From CAYMZZ01 sp964395095 (GTDB lineage: Bacteria; Bacteroidota; Bacteroidia; Chitinophagales; Chitinophagaceae), in contig CAYMZZ010000001.1 of the NCBI GenBank assembly GCA_964395095.1, forward strand, positions 1-64,000: a stretch of DNA of 64,000 nt, given 5' to 3'. A model generated the notes under the pieces. The model worked only from the letters and a program-made list of their open reading frames with translations, was not told the DNA's origin and ran no database searches. The position numbers and the translations under genes were made by a program. How positions within the stretch are numbered: position 1 is the first letter of the stretch; each line of letters opens with the position of its first letter. Shown here in pieces: positions 28,139 through 35,893 of the stretch.

Positions 28139-28331
28139 CTGAATTATTTTTATTGTCCGAACTGTTCTTTTTTATAGCCTCTGCTATACCTTCTCCAAGA
28201 AGGGAACCGATAAAACCGCCCACCATCACATAGGCCACTGAGTCTTTATCCGCTTCCTTTGCATAGAGGTAGGATAAAAGGGATGTAACAAATGTGGCAG
28301 TAGCTACAATTGTCTTTTCTTTCGCAGCCAT
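28119..28331 (-). CDS. small membrane protein, 70 aa
   Basis: The product has two hydrophobic stretches (about 8-24 and 33-50, with Gly-rich VMVGGFIGSLLGEGIAEAI) and a short polar Asn/Asp/Lys tail. Size and shape resemble phage holins or small virion membrane proteins, but nothing specific is recognisable. The 3' end overlaps the next gene by 20 bp. Confidence 0.6.
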   Translation of the reverse strand: MAAKEKTIVATATFVTSLLSYLYAKEADKDSVAYVMVGGFIGSLLGEGIAEAIKKNSSDNKNNSDANRNI

Positions 28332-28345
28332 GTAAACATTTTGGA

Positions 28346-29005
28346 TTAGTGAATAAGTTGGGAGGCAGCAAACCCGGATATAATAAGCAGCCCCAGGTTT
28401 TTTAATTTGCTGCCGAGCCGTTGTCGTTTATATTTTTTCTTGTAGAATTTTGCCTGTTGCTCCAGCAGTTTCTGCTGTTCGATGCTCTGCTCAAATGATT
28501 TGTTCAGTTGCTGGTACAGCGAATCTTTCAGCAGGATAACAGAATCTTTTTGCAGAAGCTGCTCATGCAGATTGTCTGTGATTGCGGTTTGTATGCTGTC
28601 CTGTAGATTTGTTTCGGTAATTAGTTCTTCAACCCTGTTTTGCAGCGAATCACACCCGGTAATAAAGCTGGCTGTATCAAGCACCTCTTTATAAACTCTC
28701 TGCCTGTCAATTAAATCATATACCTGTGTTTGCAACTCAATGTTTTTTCTTTTGGTTTTATCCAATGCGTTTTTTGTTTTTTTAAGGGATTCGTTCAGGG
28801 CTTGTGTACGCTGCTGGACAGAATCTATCTTTTGCAGGTACTTTGCTTCTGTATCCTGTGCTTTCTTTTCCAGTTCTGAAGCCTTGCTGTCAGCAATCTT
28901 AACCGGAGGATAAACATCGGGGCAGTTTCGGTGAAAGAACTGGCAAAAGGAAAAGCCGATAACGGCACCAATTAAAAGGGTAAGTATTGTTTTTAAGTTT
29001 TTCAT
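28346..29005 (-). CDS. membrane-anchored coiled-coil protein (spanin- or tape-like)
   Basis: After one N-terminal membrane helix (about residues 3-22) nearly the whole protein is a long coiled coil rich in Lys, Glu, Gln and Asp (about 40-195), ending with a second hydrophobic helix (LKNLGLLIISGFAASQLI). The longer frame starting at 29077 would overlap the upstream gene. ATG at 29005 lies one base after the upstream stop and immediately precedes the membrane helix. The bitopic coiled-coil shape fits a spanin-like lysis protein or a scaffold. Confidence 0.65.
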   Translation of the reverse strand: MKNLKTILTLLIGAVIGFSFCQFFHRNCPDVYPPVKIADSKASELEKKAQDTEAKYLQKIDSVQQRTQALNESLKKTKNALDKTKRKNIELQTQVYDLIDRQRVYKEVLDTASFITGCDSLQNRVEELITETNLQDSIQTAITDNLHEQLLQKDSVILLKDSLYQQLNKSFEQSIEQQKLLEQQAKFYKKKYKRQRLGSKLKNLGLLIISGFAASQLIH

Positions 29006-29006
29006 A

Positions 29007-29243
29007 TCAGATTGTAGGATTGTTATTGTCAATATTTGATTTGCGTTCAATAGAGTAACCAAAGCAACCGGCACCAATCAGGCTTGCAAAAGAGTAAAAC
29101 ATAAATTCAGGAACAGCTTTATTGAAAAACTGCTGTGCTATCCAGCTTGCTATCAGTGCCAGGAGAAGCAATGCGATTGCCAGTTCCCTTAAACTGTAGC
29201 AGCCGTTTTTATCTTTAAATAATTCTGCTATAAACTTTCTCAT
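29007..29243 (-). CDS. small two-helix membrane protein, 78 aa (holin-like)
   Basis: Two hydrophobic helices (about 19-38 and 47-65) with a charged N-terminus (MRKFIAELFKDKNG) give a holin-like topology. Family membership is not recognisable. Its start codon overlaps the stop of a 24-residue gene upstream (TAATG), and the coiled-coil membrane protein begins one base after its stop. Confidence 0.65.
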   Translation of the reverse strand: MRKFIAELFKDKNGCYSLRELAIALLLLALIASWIAQQFFNKAVPEFMFYSFASLIGAGCFGYSIERKSNIDNNNPTI

Positions 29244-29317
29244 TACGGGTCTTTTACAAGCTGATAAGTAGCGAAGCCCAGGGCTGTGGCAATACCCAGC
29301 CCCACCAGGTCAAACAT
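29243..29317 (-). CDS. 24-residue membrane micropeptide
   Basis: Between the L,D-transpeptidase-like and holin-like genes an ATG frame of 24 codons runs from 29317 to 29243. The peptide starts MFDLVGLGIA and ends TYQLVKDP, one hydrophobic helix with a short polar tail. Its ATG overlaps the upstream stop and its stop overlaps the downstream ATG, both as TAATG, so it is placed exactly as a coupled gene. The tight overlaps at both ends are the main evidence. Confidence 0.55.
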   Translation of the reverse strand: MFDLVGLGIATALGFATYQLVKDP

Positions 29318-29916
29318 TAATTTTTTTTTGCTTCACGGACTAAAGCCCTCTCATCAATCAGTGTGTAGGTAAAATCATTACCATAAAGCTGTTTATGGCG
29401 CTGCGCCAACTGCATCATCAGGTTGAAGTCATTGATATTGGCAAACACCTGGCAACCGGCGGAATGCTTCTCCACAAACTTTGTTGTACCGTTAATGGAT
29501 GCCCGGTGAATATTGATACCGAATATGCCGGTCTGTTCTTTGCCATTATTAAAGTCAAGTATAGCATCACGGTCATAATCCCGGATTACAGTCAAAGGCC
29601 TTTTCTGCGTAAGGGCTAAGTATTTGCCCCGGTGCATACCGATACCGTGTGAGCCGATATACTGTCCCTGCTTCAATATAGCCGTACCCTGGGGGTTCAT
29701 CAGGTTACGCAGCCAGAACGTGCCAGGGTCAGTTGTTGCCGGGCAGCGGTGGTGCTGCCAGTCACCGGATGAGTTTTTATAAAAGATATTGAGGGTGTCG
29801 TCAAAACTATTAGGCACGGTGCTGTTGGCACGAATGCCCACAATATTGAGTTCAAAAGGGCGGCTGTAAATTTTATAGCCTCTTTCAGTCATGGTTTTTA
29901 ATATAGATTGTAACAT
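29317..29916 (-). CDS. L,D-transpeptidase/carboxypeptidase-like (YkuD-fold) protein
   Basis: The 199-residue product ends its catalytic region with INIHRASINGTTKFVEKHSAGCQVF. His, Ser and Cys there match the H...S-x-G-C active site of YkuD-like L,D-transpeptidases and related murein peptidases. This suggests a peptidoglycan-cutting or cross-linking enzyme used in cell entry or lysis. No signal peptide is seen, as for many phage endolysins. The frame extends to 29979 and would overlap the amidase gene by 35 bp; ATG at 29916 avoids this and precedes LQSILKTMTERGYKIYSRP. Confidence 0.7.
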   Translation of the reverse strand: MLQSILKTMTERGYKIYSRPFELNIVGIRANSTVPNSFDDTLNIFYKNSSGDWQHHRCPATTDPGTFWLRNLMNPQGTAILKQGQYIGSHGIGMHRGKYLALTQKRPLTVIRDYDRDAILDFNNGKEQTGIFGINIHRASINGTTKFVEKHSAGCQVFANINDFNLMMQLAQRHKQLYGNDFTYTLIDERALVREAKKN

Positions 29917-29944
29917 AGGGTTGGATTTAAAATGGATTAATTGG

Positions 29945-30349
29945 TTAACTGGCTTTGGAAAGGTTAAGGTCTGGCTCATAATTTTTTATCCATTCCTTCA
30001 CACTGAAGCCAGGTGAGATGGAACCCGGTTCCAGTTCATCATGCCCCACAATAGCAGCACCTGGATATTTAATGGAGAGTGCCACAATTTTATTAAAGAG
30101 GGCTTCTTCCTGGTTGGGTGTTTTGGTGTCGCCAAGTGTACCGGTTTTATTTCTGCCGCCTGCATAGGCGATATGGATGGCTTCATTATCCACCTTCTCC
30201 ACATTCTTTATGATAGCGGTATCGCCATGTACTTTTTTTATTTCGCCGGTTCTTTCCACCACATAATGATAGTGGCCATAGAACTGGGAAACCTTTGGGT
30301 CAAATGTTGCGGTACTGTGTACAACGATGTAGCGGATATGTCTTTTCAT
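29945..30349 (-). CDS. N-acetylmuramoyl-L-alanine amidase (Amidase_2/PGRP type)
   Basis: This compact 134-residue amidase has RYIVVHSTAT at the start (zinc His about residue 11), HYHYVVERTGEI, IHIAYAGGRNK and VGHDELEPGSISPGFSVKEW. These are the zinc-binding and substrate blocks of T7-lysozyme-like amidases, with Ser/Pro replacing the common Cys near the end. It cleaves the bond between muramic acid and L-Ala. It lacks a signal peptide. Together with the YkuD-like protein and small membrane proteins it forms a lysis-like module. Confidence 0.85.
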   Translation of the reverse strand: MKRHIRYIVVHSTATFDPKVSQFYGHYHYVVERTGEIKKVHGDTAIIKNVEKVDNEAIHIAYAGGRNKTGTLGDTKTPNQEEALFNKIVALSIKYPGAAIVGHDELEPGSISPGFSVKEWIKNYEPDLNLSKAS

Positions 30350-30359
30350 AAATTGAGTT

Positions 30360-31334
30360 TTATAGTTGTGTTACTGATTTTGTTTGCACTAAAAAATGCT
30401 TGCCGTTGTTTTCAAAGAGAGTGTAGTCAAGCCGTTTGGTTACTTCATTGCCGAGTACCATTTTAGCGGGAACTTTTATTGCCTGGTTAGCATTCACCCA
30501 AACAGTTGCGGGTTCAATGGTTACGATACTCACCCCGTCAAATCCGTCTAAACTCCATTTCTTGCCATCAAACTGCAGCCCCATCCGCAGGAACTCAAAA
30601 CGGATAGTCTGCTTCTGGTCTTCTTTGCTGAATGTATTGAGCAGTGCATTAACAAGTGTCTGCCGAACTCCGCCGCCAATACGGTAGTTTTTAAATTCAC
30701 CGCTTACTTCTTTATAATCATCTTTTGATTTAAGCCGCTTGAGTAACTGAATGGTCTGGTTAAAATCTTTTTTGGTTGCTGCTGCAATAAATTGTTGAGC
30801 GAGACTGCCGCTTCCATTTCCACTGCTTATTTTCTGTCCCTGCATCAGTACATTGTAGGTGCTCTGTTCAATCGTTGCAGGAAGTTTCAGTTTCTTTAGT
30901 GCAGCGGACATTTCTGGTCCAAAATCACCGTCAGCGCCATAGCGGGGCAATATTTGTTTACCATGTTTTGCAATCAATACTTCCTGTAATGCCCTTACCT
31001 TTTCACCCTTGCTTCCCCGCTTGAGTGGAAAACCGTCCTTGCTCACCGGTGGTACTTCCAGGAAAGGGTTATCATAAATTACTTGCGGCTTTGGTCTTGG
31101 TTTAATTTTGGGTTTTATCGCCGGGGTATAAGCAGGTGTATCAACATAAACCGGTTTAATATCCTCCGGTTCTTTCTTTTTGAATGATACATCGGGCTCA
31201 TCGCTGTTCTTCCCTTTTTTCTTTTTGTAATACTGCCAGCCAAAATAACCCAGGATACCTGCTGCTCCCACCGCCAGGGTCGTAATCACAATCCGCTTCC
31301 TTTTCTGCTTTTTATTGTGTTGATTCGTTTTCAT
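30360..31334 (-). CDS. membrane-anchored protein with peptidoglycan-binding domain
   Basis: One membrane helix lies near the N-terminus (about 14-33, preceded by KKQKRKR), followed by a Pro/Lys-rich linker (45-90). A PG_binding_1 repeat is at about 105-165 (LKRGSKGEKVRALQEVLIAKHG, then GADGDFGPEMSAALKKLKLP). The remaining 150 residues are an unknown alpha/beta domain with DGFDGVSIVTIEPATVWVN. It probably sits in a membrane with its bulk facing murein. Eleven bases separate it from the amidase gene. Confidence 0.75.
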   Translation of the reverse strand: MKTNQHNKKQKRKRIVITTLAVGAAGILGYFGWQYYKKKKGKNSDEPDVSFKKKEPEDIKPVYVDTPAYTPAIKPKIKPRPKPQVIYDNPFLEVPPVSKDGFPLKRGSKGEKVRALQEVLIAKHGKQILPRYGADGDFGPEMSAALKKLKLPATIEQSTYNVLMQGQKISSGNGSGSLAQQFIAAATKKDFNQTIQLLKRLKSKDDYKEVSGEFKNYRIGGGVRQTLVNALLNTFSKEDQKQTIRFEFLRMGLQFDGKKWSLDGFDGVSIVTIEPATVWVNANQAIKVPAKMVLGNEVTKRLDYTLFENNGKHFLVQTKSVTQL

Positions 31335-31337
31335 AGT

Positions 31338-32042
31338 TTACATCTTCGGTTTTTTGGTAAGGATGCCCATCATATCAGCATACTCAAACACAGTGAGTTC
31401 ATCTTTTAAGTCGGCCATCAGGTCATCATTATACTCCTTTTTGTATGCTGCCGCCACTTGTGCAAATGCCGACTGTGTAGGTATTTCCTGGAACACTGCT
31501 TTTATTGCATCTTCATCCGTTCCATACGGCAAAAATCCCCAGGTGTTCTCATTAAACGCCGACCTTAACCTTTTTGCCCAGGATAGTATCTGTTCACTGG
31601 TCAGTTTGGGCTGCTGCAATGTTTTTCCTCTTTCCGGTTTTACCGAAAGGATAGCCAGCATCTCATTGTACTCAGCGGATGTCAGTTCATCCTGCATGTC
31701 CTTCATCAGACTTCTTGCATACAGTTTTTGATAGGAATTAATAACTTTTCTGAAATACTCCTTGCTTGGTATTGCCCTTAACACTTTGCGAATAGCTTCT
31801 TCGTCAGTTCCCCAGCCAAACCACATATCATTGTCAAAAGCCATTTTCAGTTGTTTGGCATAAGTCGCTTCATTACCTTCCTCATAAGTTTTCTTTTCTT
31901 CCGAATAGGACTTAGCCCGGCGTACCAGCTTTCTGCCAATAAAGAAACTCCCACCCAGCACAATCACGCCGAGTATGCCATACTTGATTTTTTCCTCAAG
32001 GGTAAATTCGTCCTGTTGGTGGATGGGAGTTTCCTGGTTCAT
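31338..32042 (-). CDS. membrane protein with two annexin-like repeats
   Basis: After one membrane helix (about 19-38) two repeats of about 70 residues follow (about 68-133 and 158-230). Each has G-T-D-E-[ED]-A-I near the front (GWGTDEEAIRKVL, YGTDEDAIKAVF), a middle with SYQKLYARSLMKDMQDELT or AYKKEYNDDLMADLKDELT, and an aliphatic end. This is the annexin-repeat pattern of a calcium- and lipid-binding helical domain, better known in eukaryotes. A lipid-facing role in a membrane-containing particle would fit, but is inferred. Confidence 0.65.
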   Translation of the reverse strand: MNQETPIHQQDEFTLEEKIKYGILGVIVLGGSFFIGRKLVRRAKSYSEEKKTYEEGNEATYAKQLKMAFDNDMWFGWGTDEEAIRKVLRAIPSKEYFRKVINSYQKLYARSLMKDMQDELTSAEYNEMLAILSVKPERGKTLQQPKLTSEQILSWAKRLRSAFNENTWGFLPYGTDEDAIKAVFQEIPTQSAFAQVAAAYKKEYNDDLMADLKDELTVFEYADMMGILTKKPKM

Positions 32043-32060
32043 AGGATATTGGATTTCTTA

Positions 32061-32086
32061 TTCCCCCTTTAGGGGGTTAGGGGGCT
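32061..32086. repeat. dispersed palindrome CCCCCTTTAGGGGG-type
   Basis: TCCCCCTTTAGGGGGTTAGG with GGGCT following fills the space between two element genes. It is the same family as at 35183-35276. Confidence 0.7.
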
Positions 32087-32268
32087 TAAACGCCGAGATA
32101 CTTTTTTGCCAAAGCTGTTTTTATCGGGTCATTCATAATGGTATGTGCCAGCTTAGTCAATTCTTTCTGACTGAGTTTTGAAGCCAATGTTATGAGTGCT
32201 GTCATCTTTGCATCGGCCTCTGCTTCTGTTTTGGCTTCAATGGAAATGTCGTACTGATATTTTTTCAT
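32086..32268 (-). CDS. small soluble protein, 60 aa
   Basis: The product is short, charged and helical (AKTEAEADAKMTALITLASKLSQKELTKLAHTIMND), without membrane segment or recognisable domain. It follows the 266-residue gene by 5 bp. Gene status rests on tight spacing and the absence of a competing frame. Confidence 0.6.
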   Translation of the reverse strand: MKKYQYDISIEAKTEAEADAKMTALITLASKLSQKELTKLAHTIMNDPIKTALAKKYLGV

Positions 32269-32273
32269 AGTTA

Positions 32274-33074
32274 TTAAGTTTTTGCGTTAAGTAAATCCGC
32301 CACAGGCTCCACCTGTGACGGGTCGACCATCAGTTGATTGAGTATGCCAATCACCGCAACCATTTGTGGTTCATCAAAGCAGTTCTGTAGTTGCTTTAAG
32401 GTGGCAATGTATTGCTGTTCTTCTTCTGTTACTGCTGCGGTATCAGTTTTCTTTTGAAAACTGACTTCACCTTGTGGTTGCGGAGTATCTAATTGTTTTT
32501 GTTCCTTATTACCGATACCTGATAAACCTAAACCGCTTAACACATCAGCATTCTTTTCAGCCAACCTGCCCAGCACGGCAGAACCGAGTTCTACCAGGTC
32601 AATATTTTTTAATTTGTGCTTATCGTTAGCAGACAACTCCAATTTTTCTTCCAGTTCATCAATATATTCTTCCGCTTCTTCCAGCTTTTGTTTGGTCTCC
32701 GTCAGTTCCTCCTGCATCCGTTTCACTTCATGTTCTTTATCCCTTGCAGTCAGTTTTTCCTGGATGATGTTTTCTATATCACCGAGGCCGTTCAATCCTT
32801 TGTCCTGTTTATGCTGTTTTACATAAAAACAATACTGGTCATTGCGTGGTGATAGGTTAGAGTTATAAATAACAATTCGGATTTTTTCCGTATCATCATT
32901 CATGTAATACTCATAGTTTTCAAAATCTTTCGGGTCTTCCGTTTTGGGAACAACTTTCAGGCTGTCCACAAAAACTTCGTAAGGTTTGGCATGTCCTTTT
33001 GCTGTCATGTCTTCCAGGTAATGCCGCAGCTTATCAATTTTCAGTTGGTCGTAATTATCGTGTGTTATGGGCAT
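32274..33074 (-). CDS. hypothetical protein with central coiled coil, 266 aa
   Basis: I do not recognise the family. Residues 1-95 look like a mixed alpha/beta domain (KPYEVFVDSLKVVPKTEDPKD). LNGLGDIEN at about 95 is one of the element-wide motifs. Residues 105-150 are a Glu/Lys coiled coil, and the C-terminal half is helical with a Gln-rich linker. It overlaps the upstream gene by 10 bp. A scaffold or assembly role would suit the layout but is not shown by sequence. Confidence 0.6.
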   Translation of the reverse strand: MPITHDNYDQLKIDKLRHYLEDMTAKGHAKPYEVFVDSLKVVPKTEDPKDFENYEYYMNDDTEKIRIVIYNSNLSPRNDQYCFYVKQHKQDKGLNGLGDIENIIQEKLTARDKEHEVKRMQEELTETKQKLEEAEEYIDELEEKLELSANDKHKLKNIDLVELGSAVLGRLAEKNADVLSGLGLSGIGNKEQKQLDTPQPQGEVSFQKKTDTAAVTEEEQQYIATLKQLQNCFDEPQMVAVIGILNQLMVDPSQVEPVADLLNAKT

Positions 33075-33394
33075 GGTTTGTTTTCGTTTGGTATTACCTG
33101 AATAAATCTTGCATGTTGGGTAATGACGGTATAGTTTCTTATCCGTATCTCTCCCCGGTGTTCATAATGCAGTTCATTTACATTTTCGGTTGTAACATCA
33201 AATACGCCGCTATCACTTCTTACAGCAATGCTCTCTGATGGTTCAATCAGGATAAACAACTGGCTTCCGGCATGTATTTTCAGCTTTGCTTTTGAAGACA
33301 ATACAAAATGCCTGAACTGGATGCTGTAATCATCCCCGTAACCAAGCTCCCTCATCCGCCTTGCTATATATTCCAGTGCCAGGTTAATTGTCAT
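33065..33394 (-). CDS. small beta-rich protein, 109 aa; candidate virion protein
   Basis: A short N-terminal helix (LALEYIARRMREL) is followed by about eight alternating strands, such as AKLKIHAGSQLFILIEPSESIAVRS and EIRIRNYTVITQHARFIQVI. The pattern fits a small jelly roll or similar beta sandwich. No known domain is recognised. It overlaps genes on both sides by 10 and 4 bp, so it is part of a coupled block of four (32274-34307). Confidence 0.6.
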   Translation of the reverse strand: MTINLALEYIARRMRELGYGDDYSIQFRHFVLSSKAKLKIHAGSQLFILIEPSESIAVRSDSGVFDVTTENVNELHYEHRGEIRIRNYTVITQHARFIQVIPNENKPCP

Positions 33395-33939
33395 TGCTGC
33401 TGATTTGTCTTTCTTTCAATCCAGATATAGAGCATTATTTTATAGCTGACATCCATATAAAAATATTCACCAATGGCATCTTTATATTGCCCGTTGATAA
33501 AAGCACAGCCACAAATGTTCAAAGGGTCTTCTTCCCGTTTTGCTCCGTGTGTCCAGTGAGTGAAATAATCAAAGCTGTTGCCATCTGGTTGCTCATCCAG
33601 TTTTCTTAAGGGGGTTCTTTCTTCTGAAACTACCGGTGGAGGAACAATTTTCATTTCACCAGCACTGATATTAATGTCCCTTTCAAACACCTCCTTTGAA
33701 TAAAATACATCTGGTTTTCCGTTTGCCCGAAGTTTAACCACACCCATCAGGTTATTTCTTCGCATCAGCATTGATTGCTCGGATGCCGGTATAACATAAC
33801 CCGGTACATTCAGCAGGTACAAGCCTGTTTCAATACCAATGATTCTATGCGTATCCCTGGGCAGTTTTACCTGGAAGAAGTTTTGCTGACCTCTCTTGCT
33901 GATACTTATTGGTTGTATGATAACCTGCTCCTTCATCAT
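33391..33939 (-). CDS. beta-rich protein, 182 aa; candidate minor capsid or spike protein
   Basis: The start region QPISISKRGQQNFFQVKLPR then RIIGIETGLYLLN reads as strands and resembles the opening of the next gene's product (KTFSKTFELDKNITAVKGIL). Both proteins also end with a hydrophobic strand (YKIMLYIWIERK here, YRVSLYVECVL there). The middle is polar with a Pro-rich loop. I choose ATG at 33939, which overlaps the upstream stop as ATGA; a longer frame begins at 33951. The shared pattern suggests related jelly-roll folds. Confidence 0.6.
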   Translation of the reverse strand: MMKEQVIIQPISISKRGQQNFFQVKLPRDTHRIIGIETGLYLLNVPGYVIPASEQSMLMRRNNLMGVVKLRANGKPDVFYSKEVFERDINISAGEMKIVPPPVVSEERTPLRKLDEQPDGNSFDYFTHWTHGAKREEDPLNICGCAFINGQYKDAIGEYFYMDVSYKIMLYIWIERKTNQQQ

Positions 33940-34307
33940 TGCAACACACATTCTACATACAGTGAAACACGGTAAGGAGTAAACAGGGCACGGCTATCAT
34001 TGCTGTCTTTGTATTCTACTTTGATAGCACCGTTGCCTGCTGGCTGATTGCCTAAATCATAGTAGCGGTTGTTGGGTGAAACATTGATACCGGACAAAAG
34101 CAACTTGCTCTCATAGTTCTCAGGGAAAATCTCCTCTTTGTTGATTTCTACCTTTTGTGAACCCCTGTAGTACAGCAAATCATCTTTATCAGATGTAAAC
34201 AATATGCCTTTTACGGCTGTAATGTTTTTATCCAGTTCAAATGTTTTGCTGAATGTTTTACCAGCTTCGGTTACAGCAATGTCAAATCGTTTCTTTACAG
34301 TTTGCAT
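33936..34307 (-). CDS. beta-rich protein, 123 aa; candidate jelly-roll protein
   Basis: The protein is nearly all predicted strands (VKKRFDIAVTEAGKTFSKTF, then ITAVKGILFTS, LLYYRGSQKVEINKEE, KVEYKD, YRVSLYVECVL), the right size for a single jelly roll. No family is recognisable. Its stop overlaps the next start (ATGA). A 144-bp gap with a hairpin separates it from the 239-residue gene upstream, so it may begin its own translational block. Confidence 0.6.
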   Translation of the reverse strand: MQTVKKRFDIAVTEAGKTFSKTFELDKNITAVKGILFTSDKDDLLYYRGSQKVEINKEEIFPENYESKLLLSGINVSPNNRYYDLGNQPAGNGAIKVEYKDSNDSRALFTPYRVSLYVECVLQ

Positions 34308-34362
34308 AGGGTACGGATTAGTACGGATTATTCAGATTCCTTTTTTAAAAATCAGCTACTAC

Positions 34363-34395
34363 CGGCGGAGAGTTATTACCCATCCCTCTCCGCCG
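34363..34395 (-). terminator. GC-rich hairpin downstream of the 239-aa gene
   Basis: CGGCGGAGAG (34363-34372) pairs with CTCTCCGCCG (34386-34395) over a 13-nt loop. On the minus strand a T run follows after about 10 nt. It may end or attenuate the transcript of the candidate capsid gene. Confidence 0.5.
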
Positions 34396-34450
34396 TTTTA
34401 ACTTTCAGCTTTCGCCTCAAGTTAGTAGTAACTGAAACTCTTAATTACTT

Positions 34451-35170
34451 TTACGGAGTGGTAATCGTTCCGTGCATGGCCGCATAGATATAGGTGTTCT
34501 GCGGTATGCCCTCCATTGTGCCGAGTTCCACTGTCATTTCAATCAGCACATCATCGTGGATGAGGCGTGGATTGGCCAGTTTGTAATAACCCAGCGGTAC
34601 ATTGCGGTTGCTGCCTGTTTTAAAAACAGCATTGCTGGTTTCCGGTACAATTTGTTTCTTGTTGCTTTTCAGGTTGAACTCACCATTTGCAATGGCAGGA
34701 AATTCTTCCAGCCCTTTGTAATTAGTGGCAATCACTTTGTCTTTGCTTGCATCGGCAGATGTACCGGCCAGCAGGATAATGCCGCTTGCCAGGAATGCCT
34801 GGTTCTTGGGCAATTTGGAATTGCTGATATTACGCAAACCGATTTCTTTATCATCCTGCGTTTCAAACAGCTTGATTGTTTTGGAAGTAACCGGCTTGAT
34901 GGAATAGATTATACTATCCGCTAAACGCAGGTCGCCTTTTACCAATGCTTCTTTGATATGCACCGGCAGTTCGCCGAAGAATTTTTCCATTTCCGCCCTT
35001 GAGCCTTTGCTGGGCGAGCCGGTGTTGGATAATTTGGAAACCATACGCAAACGCTGCACAGGGTTCATCTTACGCAATGCGCCGAGCAGTTCGCCGTCAT
35101 CTACACCTTCCAGTCCGAGTAATGCGCCCTGGTTATTGTATTCTTCAATACCTTCTAAGAGTCCTAACAT
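34451..35170 (-). CDS. 239-aa protein, candidate major structural (capsid) protein
   Basis: The N-terminus carries two Gly/Leu/Glu motifs (LGLLEGIEE and LGLEGVDDGELLG), then a helical stretch with GELPVHIKEALVKGDLRL. From about residue 90 on it is beta-rich (SIIYSIKPVTSKTIKLFET, QAFLASGIILLAG, GYYKLANPRLIHDDVLIEMTVELGT). Its own upstream spacer, a hairpin after it and lack of overlap set it apart from the coupled genes, as for a highly made protein. No capsid family is recognisable by eye; the call is inference from fold pattern and position. Confidence 0.5.
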   Translation of the reverse strand: MLGLLEGIEEYNNQGALLGLEGVDDGELLGALRKMNPVQRLRMVSKLSNTGSPSKGSRAEMEKFFGELPVHIKEALVKGDLRLADSIIYSIKPVTSKTIKLFETQDDKEIGLRNISNSKLPKNQAFLASGIILLAGTSADASKDKVIATNYKGLEEFPAIANGEFNLKSNKKQIVPETSNAVFKTGSNRNVPLGYYKLANPRLIHDDVLIEMTVELGTMEGIPQNTYIYAAMHGTITTP

Positions 35171-35182
35171 AAAATTTGAGTT

Positions 35183-35276
35183 TACCCCCTAACCCCTGAA
35201 GGGGAGTTAGGCGTGATTATTAAATAATTGTTTGTTTAAGTGTTTTTGTTTTACCCCTCTTTAGGGGCGGGGTTAA
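35183..35276. repeat. two dispersed CCCC-TAA/TTTA-GGGG palindromes
   Basis: TACCCCCTAACCCCTGAAGG with GGAGTTAGGCG following (35183-35213) and TTACCCCTCTTTAGGGGCGG with GGTTAA following (35251-35276) lie between two genes. The second touches the stop codon of the 195-residue gene. Confidence 0.7.
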
Positions 35277-35860
35277 TACAACCTTTCTTCCCACTGGTCA
35301 TCTTCCTCCATTTCAGGAAGTGCTGCGCCTGTCATTTGCTGAAACTGCATACCGCTTTCTATAAGCTGGTTCTCTATGCTCTCCAAAGCATTCAATCCAC
35401 CACTCAGGTCATTGTTGTAATTGAAGTATTGCAGTTCACCTATACCGTTGGTTGCTGCTGCGGCTGATTTTTGTTTGATGATTTTGTCTAAGTAGAGCTT
35501 TTCAGAAAAGTTTTCTTTGTAAGCCATCAGCCTTTCTTTTACGCCATCCAAACCTTCCAGGCCATTAACGGCTTTGCTTTTCTGAAAACCATTGGCTGCC
35601 ATCATTCCTATGCCCAGCAAGGTGAGCAAACGGTTTTGCGTGTAGTGACCGGTTCCGGTTGTTACCAAACCAATGGCCAGTGATGGCCTTCCGATAGCAG
35701 AGCCTATCAGCCCGCCGCCGAGTACGGCTACCAGTAAATCCTTGCCGGTTTCCAGTACCGTGTTTTTTACATTGCCTTTGGTAGGCAATTCTTCATTCAT
35801 GCCTTTCAGGAAATTTTTCTTCCGGGCATTTTTCTTGTATGAGTTTTTCGCTTTAGCCAT
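35273..35860 (-). CDS. Gly-rich membrane protein with NGLEG motif, 195 aa
   Basis: A basic start (MAKAKNSYKKNARKKNFLKG) is followed by hydrophobic Gly-rich helices (about 40-66 and 76-89, with LLVAVLGGGLIGSAIGRPS). KSKAVNGLEGLDG follows at about 95-107, and an acidic C-terminus has TNGIGELQY and LNALESIENQ. The KxKAVNGL[ED]G block recurs almost unchanged in the next, unrelated gene product. Function unknown. Spacing to the 618-residue gene is 33 bp. Confidence 0.6.
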   Translation of the reverse strand: MAKAKNSYKKNARKKNFLKGMNEELPTKGNVKNTVLETGKDLLVAVLGGGLIGSAIGRPSLAIGLVTTGTGHYTQNRLLTLLGIGMMAANGFQKSKAVNGLEGLDGVKERLMAYKENFSEKLYLDKIIKQKSAAAATNGIGELQYFNYNNDLSGGLNALESIENQLIESGMQFQQMTGAALPEMEEDDQWEERLY

Positions 35861-35893
35861 ATTGAATTTTGTTTTAAAAGTGTACGGATTGAA

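Noticed and set aside
29317..29979. Longer start of the L,D-transpeptidase-like gene at 29979
   Set aside because: It would overlap the amidase by 35 bp; the ATG at 29916 gives a clean intergenic space and a better N-terminus.
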